Shown piece by piece: positions 1-8,235 of a stretch of 64,000 nt of DNA. Below the pieces are notes generated by a model. That model saw only the letters and a program-made list of their open reading frames with translations, did not search any database and had not been told where the DNA came from. The DNA is taken from positions 38,085 to 102,084 of the forward strand of contig JBKBPL010000012.1 of NCBI GenBank assembly GCA_046293075.1, read 5' to 3'. Position numbers and translations under genes: made by a program. This DNA comes from Ga0077530 sp046293075 (lineage in GTDB: Bacteria; Pseudomonadota; Alphaproteobacteria; Rhizobiales; Hyphomicrobiaceae). How positions within the stretch are numbered: the stretch's first letter is position 1; the number at the start of each line of letters is the position of its first letter.

Positions 1-530
1 AGGCTGCGCAGGGGCGAGGAGTCCGCCAGCGCGTCAGCGCCGAAGATGCCGGCGAGCACCTGCGGCGTCGCGACGGCGCTCGAGTCGAAGTTGTTCCAAA
101 GCTCGGCGAGCTGGGCGTCGTAGCGGGGGCCGAGGTAAGCGTAGGGCGCGATCAGCGCGCCGGCGCTCACGCCCGTCACCACCTCGAAGCGTGGACGGTC
201 GCCGCGCTTCGACCAGCCGGTGAGCAGGCCAGCGCCGAACGCGCCATCCTCCGCGCCGCCCGATAGAGCGAGATACTCGATGTGCGGACGCCCGTTCTTC
301 ATGGTCGCGCCGGCGGCCATGCGCTGCACGCTCGGCATGTGGGTCTGCACGAAGGTGAATATGTCCTTCGGCACCTCGTCGCCCCAGAAGCGGGTGGCGC
401 CAGTGACCGGCACTTCAGCTTGCGATACGAGCGAGGCCGGCACGGGCTGGCGCTCGGCGCGCGCGCAGGCCGCCGCCGCGAGAGCGATCAAGCCAATGGC
501 GAGGACGCGACCCAGTGCCGACCGACGCAA
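1..530 (-). CDS. Patatin-like phospholipase family protein (C-terminus beyond the window)
   Basis: The visible N-terminal part (about 176 residues) has a signal peptide with a hydrophobic core ending in LAAAAC, so it may be a lipoprotein, although the -3 residue of the lipobox is Ala rather than Leu. It continues with a glycine-rich oxyanion loop (LSGGAEDGAFGAG) and the nucleophile elbow GVSAG, the hallmarks of patatin acyl hydrolases that release fatty acids from lipids. The Asp of the Ser-Asp dyad would lie past the left edge. I chose TTG at 530 because the signal peptide begins there and no in-frame ATG is present. The frame stays open upstream through an 11-G tract, so the true start is unsure. 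Likely exported to the periplasm or outer membrane. Confidence 0.75.
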   Translation of the reverse strand, partial: MRRSALGRVLAIGLIALAAAACARAERQPVPASLVSQAEVPVTGATRFWGDEVPKDIFTFVQTHMPSVQRMAAGATMKNGRPHIEYLALSGGAEDGAFGAGLLTGWSKRGDRPRFEVVTGVSAGALIAPYAYLGPRYDAQLAELWNNFDSSAVATPQVLAGIFGADALADSSPLRS

Positions 531-534
531 TCTG

Positions 535-545
535 CCCCCCCCCCC
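535..545. repeat. Homopolymeric tract of 11 C (11 G on the coding strand)
   Basis: Eleven consecutive C residues lie 4 bases upstream of the presumed TTG start of the patatin-like gene. Read on the minus strand it is a G tract that could act as an over-long Shine-Dalgarno sequence, or lie inside the coding region if translation starts further upstream. It is the longest single-base run I saw in the window. Such tracts can slip during replication, but they can also be sequencing errors. Confidence 0.9.
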
Positions 546-706
546 GAGAATGCCTATGCCCCAATAGGCGCCAGCATAGTCCAGCACTTGGCGTACGAAT
601 AGCGCAATGCCCGCCGCGCGGGCAAAGAACAGCGCTGTGGTCGGGGGGCCACAGGGTAGATGCCGCGGCGGCCAGTCGCGGGGCCCTGTCCGGGCGCCGG
701 GTTTGA

Positions 707-1939
707 CTAAGCCATAAGCGCCCGCGCTACGGCTGCAAACGCGGGCAGCGTGACCGGATCGTTGTTCACATTTCCGGCGGCATGGTGCGAAGCGTAGCGG
801 GCGATGACGACCTCTGCCTTGGGGTCGACGTAGATCGACTGGCCGTGGATGCCACGCGCCATGTACACGCCGTGCGCGTCGTGGCTCACCCACCACTGGT
901 TGCGGTACGACCAGCCTGGTATCGTGGGGAACGTGGCCGCGTCGAACTTCGCGCGGTCGCCGCCCCTGGCGATGTCATCGACGACGCTTGCCGGCACGAT
1001 CTGGCGGCCGTTGAACTGGCCGCGGTTGCGCATGACTTCCCCGAACCGAGCGAGGTCGCGAAGCGTCGTGTTCAGGCCGCCGCCGCCGCTCTCGATGCCG
1101 ACGCGGTCGACGGTGTAGTAGGCATCCTCCTCCGCGCCCATCGGCTGCCAGACGCGGGTCGAGAGCTGTTCGGAGAGCGATTGCCCCGTGACGCGCCGGA
1201 GGATCCAGGCGAGGACGTCAGTGTTGACGGTCTTATAGGCGAAGGCGCGCCCGTGCTCGCCCTGCTTGGCAATGGTCATCAGGTACTCGGGCAGTGACAG
1301 GTGCGCTTGGCCGGGCAGCGGAGGTGCCGTGCCATTGGCCCGCCGCATGGCCCACACGTCGGAGTTCGGATCGGTGTAGACCTCGCTGTACTTGAGGCCC
1401 GTCGTCATATCCATGACCTGCCCGACGGTGGCATCAGCGAAGCCGCTCGTGGCAAGCTCGGGGACATAGTCCGTCACCGGCGCCGCAGGATCGAGCTTGC
1501 CTTCTGCAACGAGGATGCCCGCGAGCGTGCCGGTGAACGACTTCGTCACCGACATGGCGATGTGCTGCTTGTGCGGCTCGAGAACACCAAAGTAGCGCTC
1601 GAACACGATGCGGCCGCGGTGCAGGACGGCGATGCCGTCGGCATAGGTCTCGGCGAGCGCCTGATCGAACGTGATCGCGCGGCCGTCCATGGTCGTTGCC
1701 TTGACCGTGCCGAGGTCCTGCTCGTCGCGCGGCAGCACCGACGCCGGCCCCGTCCCGCGCCAGACGTTCGCCGTCGGCATCAGCTGGCGGAAGTGGCTCC
1801 AGGCCCAGCGGAGCTGCGGAAACTTGCGGAAGCTGCCATCGGCAAACGTGACGGCCTTGTCGGGGGGTGGCGGAAAGCCTGTCATCCAGCCAAGCTTCCT
1901 CGGATCGCTTTCGGCGGCATTCGGTGGCGTGGCGGTCAT
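707..1939 (-). CDS. Serine hydrolase of the beta-lactamase (class C/DD-peptidase) family
   Basis: 410 residues. The nucleophile motif S-V-T-K lies near residue 130 (Ser130, Lys133). A YKTVN segment follows as the likely counterpart of the Tyr-x-Asn motif, and HGQ near the C-terminus as the third motif. This is the fold of class C beta-lactamases, DD-peptidases and related esterases (PF00144). No clear signal peptide is present, so a cytoplasmic esterase or amide hydrolase role is more likely than antibiotic resistance. The substrate cannot be read from sequence. It stands alone between the patatin gene and the YiiX-type gene, all on the minus strand. Confidence 0.85.
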   Translation of the reverse strand: MTATPPNAAESDPRKLGWMTGFPPPPDKAVTFADGSFRKFPQLRWAWSHFRQLMPTANVWRGTGPASVLPRDEQDLGTVKATTMDGRAITFDQALAETYADGIAVLHRGRIVFERYFGVLEPHKQHIAMSVTKSFTGTLAGILVAEGKLDPAAPVTDYVPELATSGFADATVGQVMDMTTGLKYSEVYTDPNSDVWAMRRANGTAPPLPGQAHLSLPEYLMTIAKQGEHGRAFAYKTVNTDVLAWILRRVTGQSLSEQLSTRVWQPMGAEEDAYYTVDRVGIESGGGGLNTTLRDLARFGEVMRNRGQFNGRQIVPASVVDDIARGGDRAKFDAATFPTIPGWSYRNQWWVSHDAHGVYMARGIHGQSIYVDPKAEVVIARYASHHAAGNVNNDPVTLPAFAAVARALMA

Positions 1940-2002
1940 CGGGCGGCGGTCCTCTGGTTCAATGCGACAGGATCAGGGGGTGTTCGATTGGCAGCGTTGA
2001 GC

Positions 2003-2818
2003 TTAAGCACTTCGGCTCTTGCGGGCGATCTCTGCTGTCTCCGGAGACGCGCTCGCCCACCGCAGTCCCTTGTAGTTGAAGCCCTCCGTGATGGTCGGTT
2101 TCACGATCTCGAAATACGGTGATAGGTCGAAGTCGGCGGGTGCATAGAGGCTGTGGTGGCGGATGTGGAGGATCTCGTGGCGGCGAAAGCGCGTGATGCC
2201 ACCTTCCTCATCCCTCAGCCGCTCGATGCGCGGCAGGATCGGGTACGAAATGCGGCCGAACGCTTCGGCAATGAGCGTTGAGCAGATCGTCCGCGTCGGC
2301 TCACCCGAGCCGAGCGCGATCATGCGGCGGCGCCAGCGCGTTGGCACCGGTGGCGTCGGCATGAGGTAGCGGGCGAGGTCGAAGATGTTGCGCATGTCGT
2401 ACTTCGCACCGAGCCGCGAGATCATGAAGGTGATTAGCGCCTCGCGGTCGGCGTCGGTCAGGCCGACGGGGCGGCAAATGCGCGTATGATAGCGCTCGTA
2501 CTTCGAAAGTGGCGCCGAGACGCAGCCTTCCGCGGCCGTCACCTCGATCAGGACGTGCGGCTCGCCGTCGTCCGTCTGCTGCTCGAGCACATCGCCGACG
2601 TAGAGCACGGCATGTGACCAAGTCGACTGTGTCAGGTACTTGATGGCCGTCGAGAGCGTGCTGCTGCCGGCGATCAGGACGACGTCGCCTGCCCGCAGCG
2701 TACGCCGCAGAGCATGGCGGTCCGTGGGAATGAAGGGCGCCTCGCCCGGCGTCTCACTTTCGAGGCGCCGCGCGAGCCAGCGTCCGAAACGGTCGAGGAT
2801 GCTGTTGAACGGGGTCAT
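2003..2818 (-). CDS. YiiX/YebB-like NlpC/P60 family cysteine hydrolase
   Basis: 271 residues, starting at the ATG that gives MTPFNSILDRFGRW. The permuted NlpC/P60 order is visible: a His-containing segment WSHAVLYVGD comes first, and the putative nucleophile Cys comes late in TRTICSTLIAEAF. Known relatives are YiiX-type enzymes thought to cleave amide or acyl bonds in lipids or peptides; the substrate is generally unknown. An amphipathic N-terminal segment (FGRWLARRLE) could bind membrane, but no signal peptide is visible. The same reading frame stays open far upstream through the exporter gene, but that extension is antisense-like noise. It lies 92 bases after the DHA2 exporter on the same strand, so the two may be cotranscribed. 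Confidence 0.8.
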   Translation of the reverse strand: MTPFNSILDRFGRWLARRLESETPGEAPFIPTDRHALRRTLRAGDVVLIAGSSTLSTAIKYLTQSTWSHAVLYVGDVLEQQTDDGEPHVLIEVTAAEGCVSAPLSKYERYHTRICRPVGLTDADREALITFMISRLGAKYDMRNIFDLARYLMPTPPVPTRWRRRMIALGSGEPTRTICSTLIAEAFGRISYPILPRIERLRDEEGGITRFRRHEILHIRHHSLYAPADFDLSPYFEIVKPTITEGFNYKGLRWASASPETAEIARKSRSA

Positions 2819-2910
2819 GCGTTTTTGTTGTCCGGGCTCGTAGAGGGGCCGGTGTCTCGGGGCCGGATCATAAACGTGCTGATGCCCCCCGCGTCTACCA
2901 CGAACATGCC

Positions 2911-4434
2911 TCATCGCGCCTGGGCCCGCTTCACCAGCAGTGCCAGCGGGATCGCGGCAATGGAGATCAGCGTGTAGATGTAGAAGACGTTGGTGTAGGC
3001 GATCAGCGCGGCCTGCCGGTTGATCTCCCTCGAGAGCGACGCAAGGCCCGAGAGCGTCTCGACGTTCCACCCGCCCATGACCGGCCCGAGAAGGAGCTGC
3101 TTGCTGTAGGGGGTGACGTTCTCGACGAGGCGGCTGTAGTTGGCGCCCGTGGCCCGCAGGACTTCGGCAACGCAGATCGAGATGAAGAAGCTCGACGCGA
3201 TGTTGCGCGTGAGATGGAAGACGGATGTGGCCTCGGCGCGGGATGCGGCGGGCAGTGTCCAGAAGGCCGTTGTCGCAATGGGGGCCCAGATGAGGCCGAC
3301 GGCGACGCCCTGCAGGAAGGCGTTGAGGGCGAACGTCGCAAAGTCCGCATCGAGTGTGATCGCCATCAGCCACACGCCCGAGACGATCTGGACGCCGAAG
3401 CCGATGGCCATGGTGATGCGCGGGTCGAGGCGCCCCATCATCATGACCAGAAAAAAGCCCGCGGCGACGCCGACGCCGCGCCAGCCGACCATGATGCCGA
3501 TCAGGCGGTCCGTATAGCCGAGATGGGCCTGGAGCAGCGGCGGCAGCAGCACCATCGGCGTGAAGTTGACCATGCCGAACAGGCCGACAAGCAGCAGGCC
3601 GAGGGCGAAGTTGCGGTCGAGCAGGATGCGCAGGTCGAGGTAGGGGTTCCGTGCGGTCAGGCTGTGGGCCAGGAAGACGTAGAAGGCGACGAGCCCGGTG
3701 AACGTCGCGACGATGATCTCGGTTGACTCGAACCAGTCGAGGCGCTGCCCGCGCGCGAGAATGATCTGCATGGCCGCGATTGCGACCGAAAGCGACAGGA
3801 AGCCCGTCCAGTCGAGTGTGGTCGGCCGGCGCGTGCCGTCTAAAGGCAGGATGAGACGTGAGCCGATGGTCGCGAGCAGCGCCACGGGCACGATCATGTA
3901 GAAGCCCCATCGCCAGCCGTAATAGTCGGAAAGCACGCCCGCGAGCGTGGGGCCGATAATGGGGCCCGCCGTGTTCGCCATGCCGAAGACGGCGATTGCC
4001 CAGGCGTGCTGGCGTCGGGGAAACACATCGAGAATCAGCGTCTGGCCGAGCGGCAGCAGGGGCGCACCCGCCGCACCCTGGAGCACGCGCCAGAGCACGA
4101 GATCGTCGAGGCCGCGCGCGAGGCCGCAGAGCAGCGAGGCGGCGGTGAAGCCGGCGAGGCTCCACACCATGACGTTGCGGCGGCCGAACGAGGCGACGAG
4201 CCATCCGGTCATCGGTGTGACGACGGCCGTGGCCAGGATGTTGAAGGTGACCGTCCAGGAGATCTCGTCCTGGGTGGCGGCCATGGCGCCCTGCATCTGC
4301 GGGAGGATCGCGGTCGCCGTGAAGGTCGCGGCGTTATATGCCGCCGAGCTCAGCACCACCACGAACAGCACGAGCTGGCGCCGGGCGACCGTCAGCTCGA
4401 TCGCCGGGACGTCATGCCCGAATGTGGTGGTCAT
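2911..4434 (-). CDS. DHA2-family MFS efflux transporter (EmrB/QacA type)
   Basis: 507 residues, almost entirely hydrophobic helices, matching the 14-helix DHA2 drug:proton antiporters. The loop between helices 2 and 3 reads GWLVASFGRRNVMVWS, the MFS motif A region. WRVLQGAAGAPLLPLGQ and ANTAGPIIGPTLAGVLSDYYGWRW (motif C) follow, as in EmrB. Such pumps usually work with a membrane-fusion partner (EmrA), but none is encoded next to it, so it may act alone or borrow one. The substrate is unknown. It starts 33 bases downstream of the nitroreductase gene on the same strand, which suggests one transcription unit. Confidence 0.9.
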   Translation of the reverse strand: MTTTFGHDVPAIELTVARRQLVLFVVVLSSAAYNAATFTATAILPQMQGAMAATQDEISWTVTFNILATAVVTPMTGWLVASFGRRNVMVWSLAGFTAASLLCGLARGLDDLVLWRVLQGAAGAPLLPLGQTLILDVFPRRQHAWAIAVFGMANTAGPIIGPTLAGVLSDYYGWRWGFYMIVPVALLATIGSRLILPLDGTRRPTTLDWTGFLSLSVAIAAMQIILARGQRLDWFESTEIIVATFTGLVAFYVFLAHSLTARNPYLDLRILLDRNFALGLLLVGLFGMVNFTPMVLLPPLLQAHLGYTDRLIGIMVGWRGVGVAAGFFLVMMMGRLDPRITMAIGFGVQIVSGVWLMAITLDADFATFALNAFLQGVAVGLIWAPIATTAFWTLPAASRAEATSVFHLTRNIASSFFISICVAEVLRATGANYSRLVENVTPYSKQLLLGPVMGGWNVETLSGLASLSREINRQAALIAYTNVFYIYTLISIAAIPLALLVKRAQAR

Positions 4435-4467
4435 GGGGCGAGCCCCCGCGTTGGCCCGAAACCCGTC

Positions 4468-5307
4468 TCAGCGCAGCGGAAAGCCGAGCCTGCGGAGGAC
4501 GTCCTTCAGGCGGTCGCGGCCGTGGAGGCCCTTGGCCGTGGCGAGCCGGCCGATGACGCGCTGCGTCCACGTGTAGGCGGACATCTCATGGCGCCGCGAG
4601 AAGGCCTCGAGGCGCTCGTCGTAGGCCGTGCGCAGCTCCATCTCGGCTGCGCTGCTGTAGCGGTCGCGATGAAGGACGGCTTCCTGCGGCAGGCGTGGCT
4701 TGACCTCGCCGGCGCTACCCGGCTTCGGATAGCCGACGCAGAGGCCGAAGACGGGGGCCGCCCCGGGCGGCAGCTCCAGCATCGTGGCAATGCGCTCGGG
4801 ATCGTTGCGCAGGGCCCCGATGTAGACGGTCGAGAGGCCGAGCGATTCGGCGGCGACAACCGCATTCTGAGCAGCGAGCGCCGCGTCGATCGCGGCAACG
4901 AGGAAGGTCTCGAGGTAGGGCAGACCTTCGAGCGACTTGCCCTCGGCCTCGGCGAGGCGCGCATTGCGTGACACGTCGGCCAGCCAGACGAGAAAGAGCG
5001 GGCACTCGACGATATGCTGCTGCCCGTTCGCGATCTCGGCCAGGGCCGCGCGCTTTCCCGGATCGGTGACTTCCACAACCGACCAGGTTTGCAGATTCGA
5101 GCTCGTTGCGGCGGACTGCGCGGCGGCAATCAGCGTCTCCAATGTTCCCGGCTGCACCGGATCGGGACGATAGCCACGCACCGAGCGGTGTGTGAGCAGG
5201 CGCGCTATGACATCGTTCCAGGGGAGCTGGCTCGGCTTGGGCTCCGTGCCATAGCGGGCGGCAAGCGCACGGGATTGCGCCGAGAGCGGCGTATCGATCG
5301 CATTCAT
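4468..5307 (-). CDS. NADPH-dependent nitroreductase family oxidoreductase (NfsA-like)
   Basis: 279 residues from the ATG giving MNAIDTPLSAQS, chosen because AGGAAAG sits a few bases before it; an earlier in-frame start lacks a ribosome site. The N-terminal LLTHRSVRGYRPDPV and AAQSAATSSNLQTWSVV segments match the FMN-binding motifs of the nitroreductase fold, and the GLCVGYP segment and C-terminal extension resemble NfsA/FRP flavin reductases. It should be a soluble FMN enzyme reducing quinones, nitro-compounds or flavins with NADPH. It precedes the DHA2 exporter on the same strand; a detoxification pairing (reduce, then export) is possible but is inference. Confidence 0.88.
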   Translation of the reverse strand: MNAIDTPLSAQSRALAARYGTEPKPSQLPWNDVIARLLTHRSVRGYRPDPVQPGTLETLIAAAQSAATSSNLQTWSVVEVTDPGKRAALAEIANGQQHIVECPLFLVWLADVSRNARLAEAEGKSLEGLPYLETFLVAAIDAALAAQNAVVAAESLGLSTVYIGALRNDPERIATMLELPPGAAPVFGLCVGYPKPGSAGEVKPRLPQEAVLHRDRYSSAAEMELRTAYDERLEAFSRRHEMSAYTWTQRVIGRLATAKGLHGRDRLKDVLRRLGFPLR

Positions 5308-5381
5308 TGAGCTTTCCTGGAGTTCGATGACAGCTCTTGTCCGGATGTATTCGAGCAGACGGGGCCGGCATTGTCCACTCA

Positions 5382-6593
5382 TCAGCCCTGGCGCATGGCT
5401 GCCAGACCGCGATCGAGGTCCGCGATGAGATCGGCGGGCGCCTCAAGTCCGACCGAGAGACGGATCATGCCGTCGCTGATCCCGAGCTCGGCCCTTGCTT
5501 CGGGCTTCAGGCGCTGGTGCGTCGTCGTTGCGGGATGCGTGATGAGGCTCTTTGCATCGCCGAGATTGTTCGAGATCTTGATGATCCTCAGCGCATTCAG
5601 AAGGCGGAACGCGGCTGCTTTGCCACCTTCGACCTCGAAGGTCACGATCTGCCCGCCGCCGGACATCTGCCGGCGGGCGAGCTCCGCTTGCGGATGGCTC
5701 TTGCTGCCGCAGTAGAGGACGCGCGCAATGCCGGGCTTGTTTTCGAGCGCGGCGGTGATTTCGGCTGCGGCGGCGCACTGCGCGCGCACGCGCACGGGCA
5801 GCGTCTCGAGGCTCTTCAGCATGACCCAGGCATTGAACGGGCTCATGGACGGCCCGGTCTGGCGCAGGAAGACCTGGAGGTGGTCCTTCAGGAACTGGGC
5901 CGAGCAGAGGATGAGCCCGCCGAGACAGCGGCCCTGACCGTCGATGTGCTTGGTCGCGGAGTAGACGACAACGTCGGCGCCGAGCGCGAGCGGCTTCTGG
6001 AGCAGCGGCGTCGCGAACACGTTATCGACGAAAACGAGCGCGCCGACGGCGTGGGCGAGCTCCGAGACAGCGCGGATATCGACGAGATCGAGCGTCGGGT
6101 TGGCCGGTGTCTCGAAGAACACCGCCTTCGTCCTCGGCGTGATCGCCTTCTTCCACGCGGCGAGGTCGGTGCCGTCGACGAGCGTGGAGGAAATGCCGAA
6201 GCGGGGACAAAGGTCCTCGACCACGTAGCGGCAGGAGCCGAACAGGGCCTTCGCCGCCACGACGTGATCGCCGGCGCTCAGATAGGAGAGCAGCGCCGAG
6301 GTCACGGCTGCCATGCCGGTCGCCGTGGCGCGTGCGGCTTCGGCACCTTCGAGCAGGCGGATGCGCTCCTCCAGCATGGCGACGGTCGGGTTTGAGAAGC
6401 GCGAGTAGATGAAGCCCGGCTCCTCGTCCTTGAAGCGGGCCTCGGCCTGCTCGGCCGTCCCATAGATGTAGCTCTGCGTGAGGAAGAGCGCTTCGGAGGT
6501 CTCACCGAAGGGAGAGCGCATCGTGCCGCCGTGGACGAGGACGGTCTCGGGGCGCCATTCGGCAGGTATGGGCGGCGCGGCGGGGTCTGCCAT
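5382..6593 (-). CDS. metZ: O-succinylhomoserine sulfhydrylase
   Basis: 403 residues of the Cys/Met-metabolism PLP enzyme family. Visible features are IYSRFSNPT near residues 62-70, the PLP-phosphate region ATGMAAVTSAL, and the Schiff-base lysine in YSATKHIDGQG (about Lys215). The sequence type matches alphaproteobacterial MetZ, which makes homocysteine directly from O-succinylhomoserine and sulfide in the cytoplasm. The call is strengthened by the SAM-II riboswitch in its leader, which ties it to methionine synthesis. An ordinary cystathionine gamma-synthase would be the main alternative. It lies 74 bases upstream of the nitroreductase gene on the same strand. Confidence 0.92.
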   Translation of the reverse strand: MADPAAPPIPAEWRPETVLVHGGTMRSPFGETSEALFLTQSYIYGTAEQAEARFKDEEPGFIYSRFSNPTVAMLEERIRLLEGAEAARATATGMAAVTSALLSYLSAGDHVVAAKALFGSCRYVVEDLCPRFGISSTLVDGTDLAAWKKAITPRTKAVFFETPANPTLDLVDIRAVSELAHAVGALVFVDNVFATPLLQKPLALGADVVVYSATKHIDGQGRCLGGLILCSAQFLKDHLQVFLRQTGPSMSPFNAWVMLKSLETLPVRVRAQCAAAAEITAALENKPGIARVLYCGSKSHPQAELARRQMSGGGQIVTFEVEGGKAAAFRLLNALRIIKISNNLGDAKSLITHPATTTHQRLKPEARAELGISDGMIRLSVGLEAPADLIADLDRGLAAMRQG

Positions 6594-6700
6594 CTGCGGG
6601 TCTCCTGTCGGCGGGAGGCGCGCGCCCCCGAGAAAACTAAAACCGGCCTCCTGGTCACCCGCATGTGCCGGGCGCGACCATGAAACCGGTTCCGCACGGC

Positions 6701-6756
6701 CCTTTTAGCGAGTTGTTTTACGTGGCTGCAAGCCGGCCGGCCAAATCACCACGACG
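6701..6756 (-). promoter_or_regulatory. SAM-II riboswitch in the metZ leader
   Basis: Read on the minus strand, 6756-6738 gives GTCGTGGTGATTTGGCCGG, followed by CGGCTTGCAGCCACG (6735-6721) and TAAAACAACTCGCTAAAAGG (6720-6701). This matches the SAM-II (metA) aptamer almost base for base. P1 is CGTGG (6753-6749) pairing with CCACG (6725-6721), and the A-rich linker with GCTAAA forms the pseudoknot strand. SAM-II elements bind S-adenosylmethionine and shut off methionine genes in alphaproteobacteria, usually by hiding the ribosome site. About 107 bases separate the aptamer from the metZ start. Confidence 0.95.
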
Positions 6757-6841
6757 TCTCAGAGGCGGAATATCGCATCCGCGGGCTTGGCGTCAATGGG
6801 CGGATGGGCTATGCGCGAACGGCACGAGTGAGGGAGCTCTC

Positions 6842-7963
6842 ATGGCGAAAGCGCGCGCAAAGGCCGGCCAGCGGACGGGCATTCTGCCGATCCAGGACAT
6901 CCGCGCGCTGGTCGCCTCGGGGGCGATCAGTGCCGAGCGCGCCTTTGCCGCGACCCAGATCCAGCCGGCGAGCCTCGACCTGCGACTCGACGATGTCGCC
7001 TACCGTGTACGAGCGAGCTTTCTTCCCGGCGGGGCCGAGAGCCGCGCGAGCGTGATGGACCGCCTGAAGGAGCTCTCGCTCCATGAGATCAAGCTCGGCG
7101 CGGGGGCCGTGCTCGAGACGGGCTGCGTCTATGTCGTGCCTTTGCAGGAGCGCCTGGCGCTGCCGGCAGATGTCGCCGCGGCCGCCAATCCGAAAAGCTC
7201 GACCGGCCGGCTCGACGTCTTCACGCGTGTCATCGCCGATGGCGTCTCGTCTTTTGATACGATCCCTGCGGGCTATGCCGGACAGCTCTATGCCGAGATC
7301 TGCCCGCAGACCTTTCCGATCGTCGTGCGGCGCGGCTCCATGCTGAGCCAGATCCGCTTTCGCGTCGGCGATCCCGTCGAGACGGACGATGCACTCGCCG
7401 CGCTGCATAAGAAGGTCACGCTCGTTCGTGGCGGCGCGGCGGCTGATGTTAAGGGTGGCATCGCCCTCTCGGTCGATCTCGTTGGGGACGCCGCCGGCCT
7501 GGTCGGCTATCGCGCGCGGCGCCACACGGGCCTCGTCGATGTCGATGCGCCCGCATCCTGTGCGCTGGCCGATTACTGGGAGCCCATTGTCGTTGGCGAC
7601 CGCCGACGCCTGATCCTCGATCCCGACCAGTTCTATATCCTCGCCTCCAAGGAGGCCGTACACGTGCCGCCGACCCACGCAGCGGAGATGATGCCGTTCA
7701 ACCCGCTCGTTGGCGAGTTCCGCGTGCACTATGCGGGTTTCATGGACCCGGGCTTTGGCCACGCACCAGCCGGTGGGGCCGGCGCGCGCGTCGTGCTCGA
7801 GGTCCGCAGCCACAAGGTGCCGTTCATTCTCGAGGACGGGCAGATCATCGGCCGCCTCATCTATGAGCGCATGGCATCCGTTCCGGCCGTGCTCTACGGG
7901 CGGGACCTCGGCTCGCACTACCAGGCGCAGGGCTTAAAGCTGTCGAAGCACTTCCGCACCTGA
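6842..7963 (+). CDS. dcd: 2'-deoxycytidine 5'-triphosphate deaminase (long alphaproteobacterial form)
   Basis: 373 residues from the ATG giving MAKARAKAGQRTG, preceded by GGGAG. It is about twice the length of E. coli Dcd. The first half carries the dUTPase/Dcd core with IQPASLDLRLDD and NPKSSTGRLDVFTRVIADG; the second half repeats the fold with HYAGFMDPGFG and a C-terminal EDGQIIGRLIYE. This double-domain form is typical of Rhizobiales and related groups. It deaminates dCTP to dUTP in thymidylate supply, in the cytoplasm. It is divergent from metZ, and its promoter must lie in the roughly 85 bases between the SAM-II element and the start codon. Confidence 0.92.
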   Translation: MAKARAKAGQRTGILPIQDIRALVASGAISAERAFAATQIQPASLDLRLDDVAYRVRASFLPGGAESRASVMDRLKELSLHEIKLGAGAVLETGCVYVVPLQERLALPADVAAAANPKSSTGRLDVFTRVIADGVSSFDTIPAGYAGQLYAEICPQTFPIVVRRGSMLSQIRFRVGDPVETDDALAALHKKVTLVRGGAAADVKGGIALSVDLVGDAAGLVGYRARRHTGLVDVDAPASCALADYWEPIVVGDRRRLILDPDQFYILASKEAVHVPPTHAAEMMPFNPLVGEFRVHYAGFMDPGFGHAPAGGAGARVVLEVRSHKVPFILEDGQIIGRLIYERMASVPAVLYGRDLGSHYQAQGLKLSKHFRT

Positions 7964-8142
7964 AACCTGCCGCGCCGCTTCTCCACCCTTGTTCGGAAAC
8001 GCTGGCCCCGAGCAGCCGGCCGTCCGGACCTGCACGGGCACGGAAAGCGCGCGTTGCGTTGCGATGACGCTTGGCCGAGTGTGGCAAGGAACCGCCATGC
8101 CGGCTGCGTTGTTGAAGGACCGCGGGTCGGGATGGAACAGCC

Positions 8143-8156
8143 TTGATGCCGGTCAA
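8143..8156. promoter_or_regulatory. FNR/FixK-type operator upstream of the universal stress genes
   Basis: TTGAT-GCCG-GTCAA fits the alphaproteobacterial FNR/FixK consensus TTGA(T/C)-N4-(A/G)TCAA at every fixed position. Its centre is about 86 bases before the start of the first universal stress protein gene. An activator at -41.5 would place the transcription start near 8191, leaving a leader of about 45 bases, which is reasonable. Oxygen-limitation control of universal stress genes is well known; its use here is inferred from the site alone. Confidence 0.6.
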
Positions 8157-8235
8157 GGCGGGTGGTTTGCGAGCGTCCGATCATTTTTGAACAAATGAGC
8201 GCGGAATGCCCGCACTCGGGCAGAAGGGGCAGCCA

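Noticed and set aside
2819..4204. Extension of the YiiX-type frame upstream through the DHA2 exporter gene
   Set aside because: The extra part is Arg/Pro/His-rich with no domain and lies out of frame over a conserved transporter. The ATG at 2818 starts the recognisable protein.
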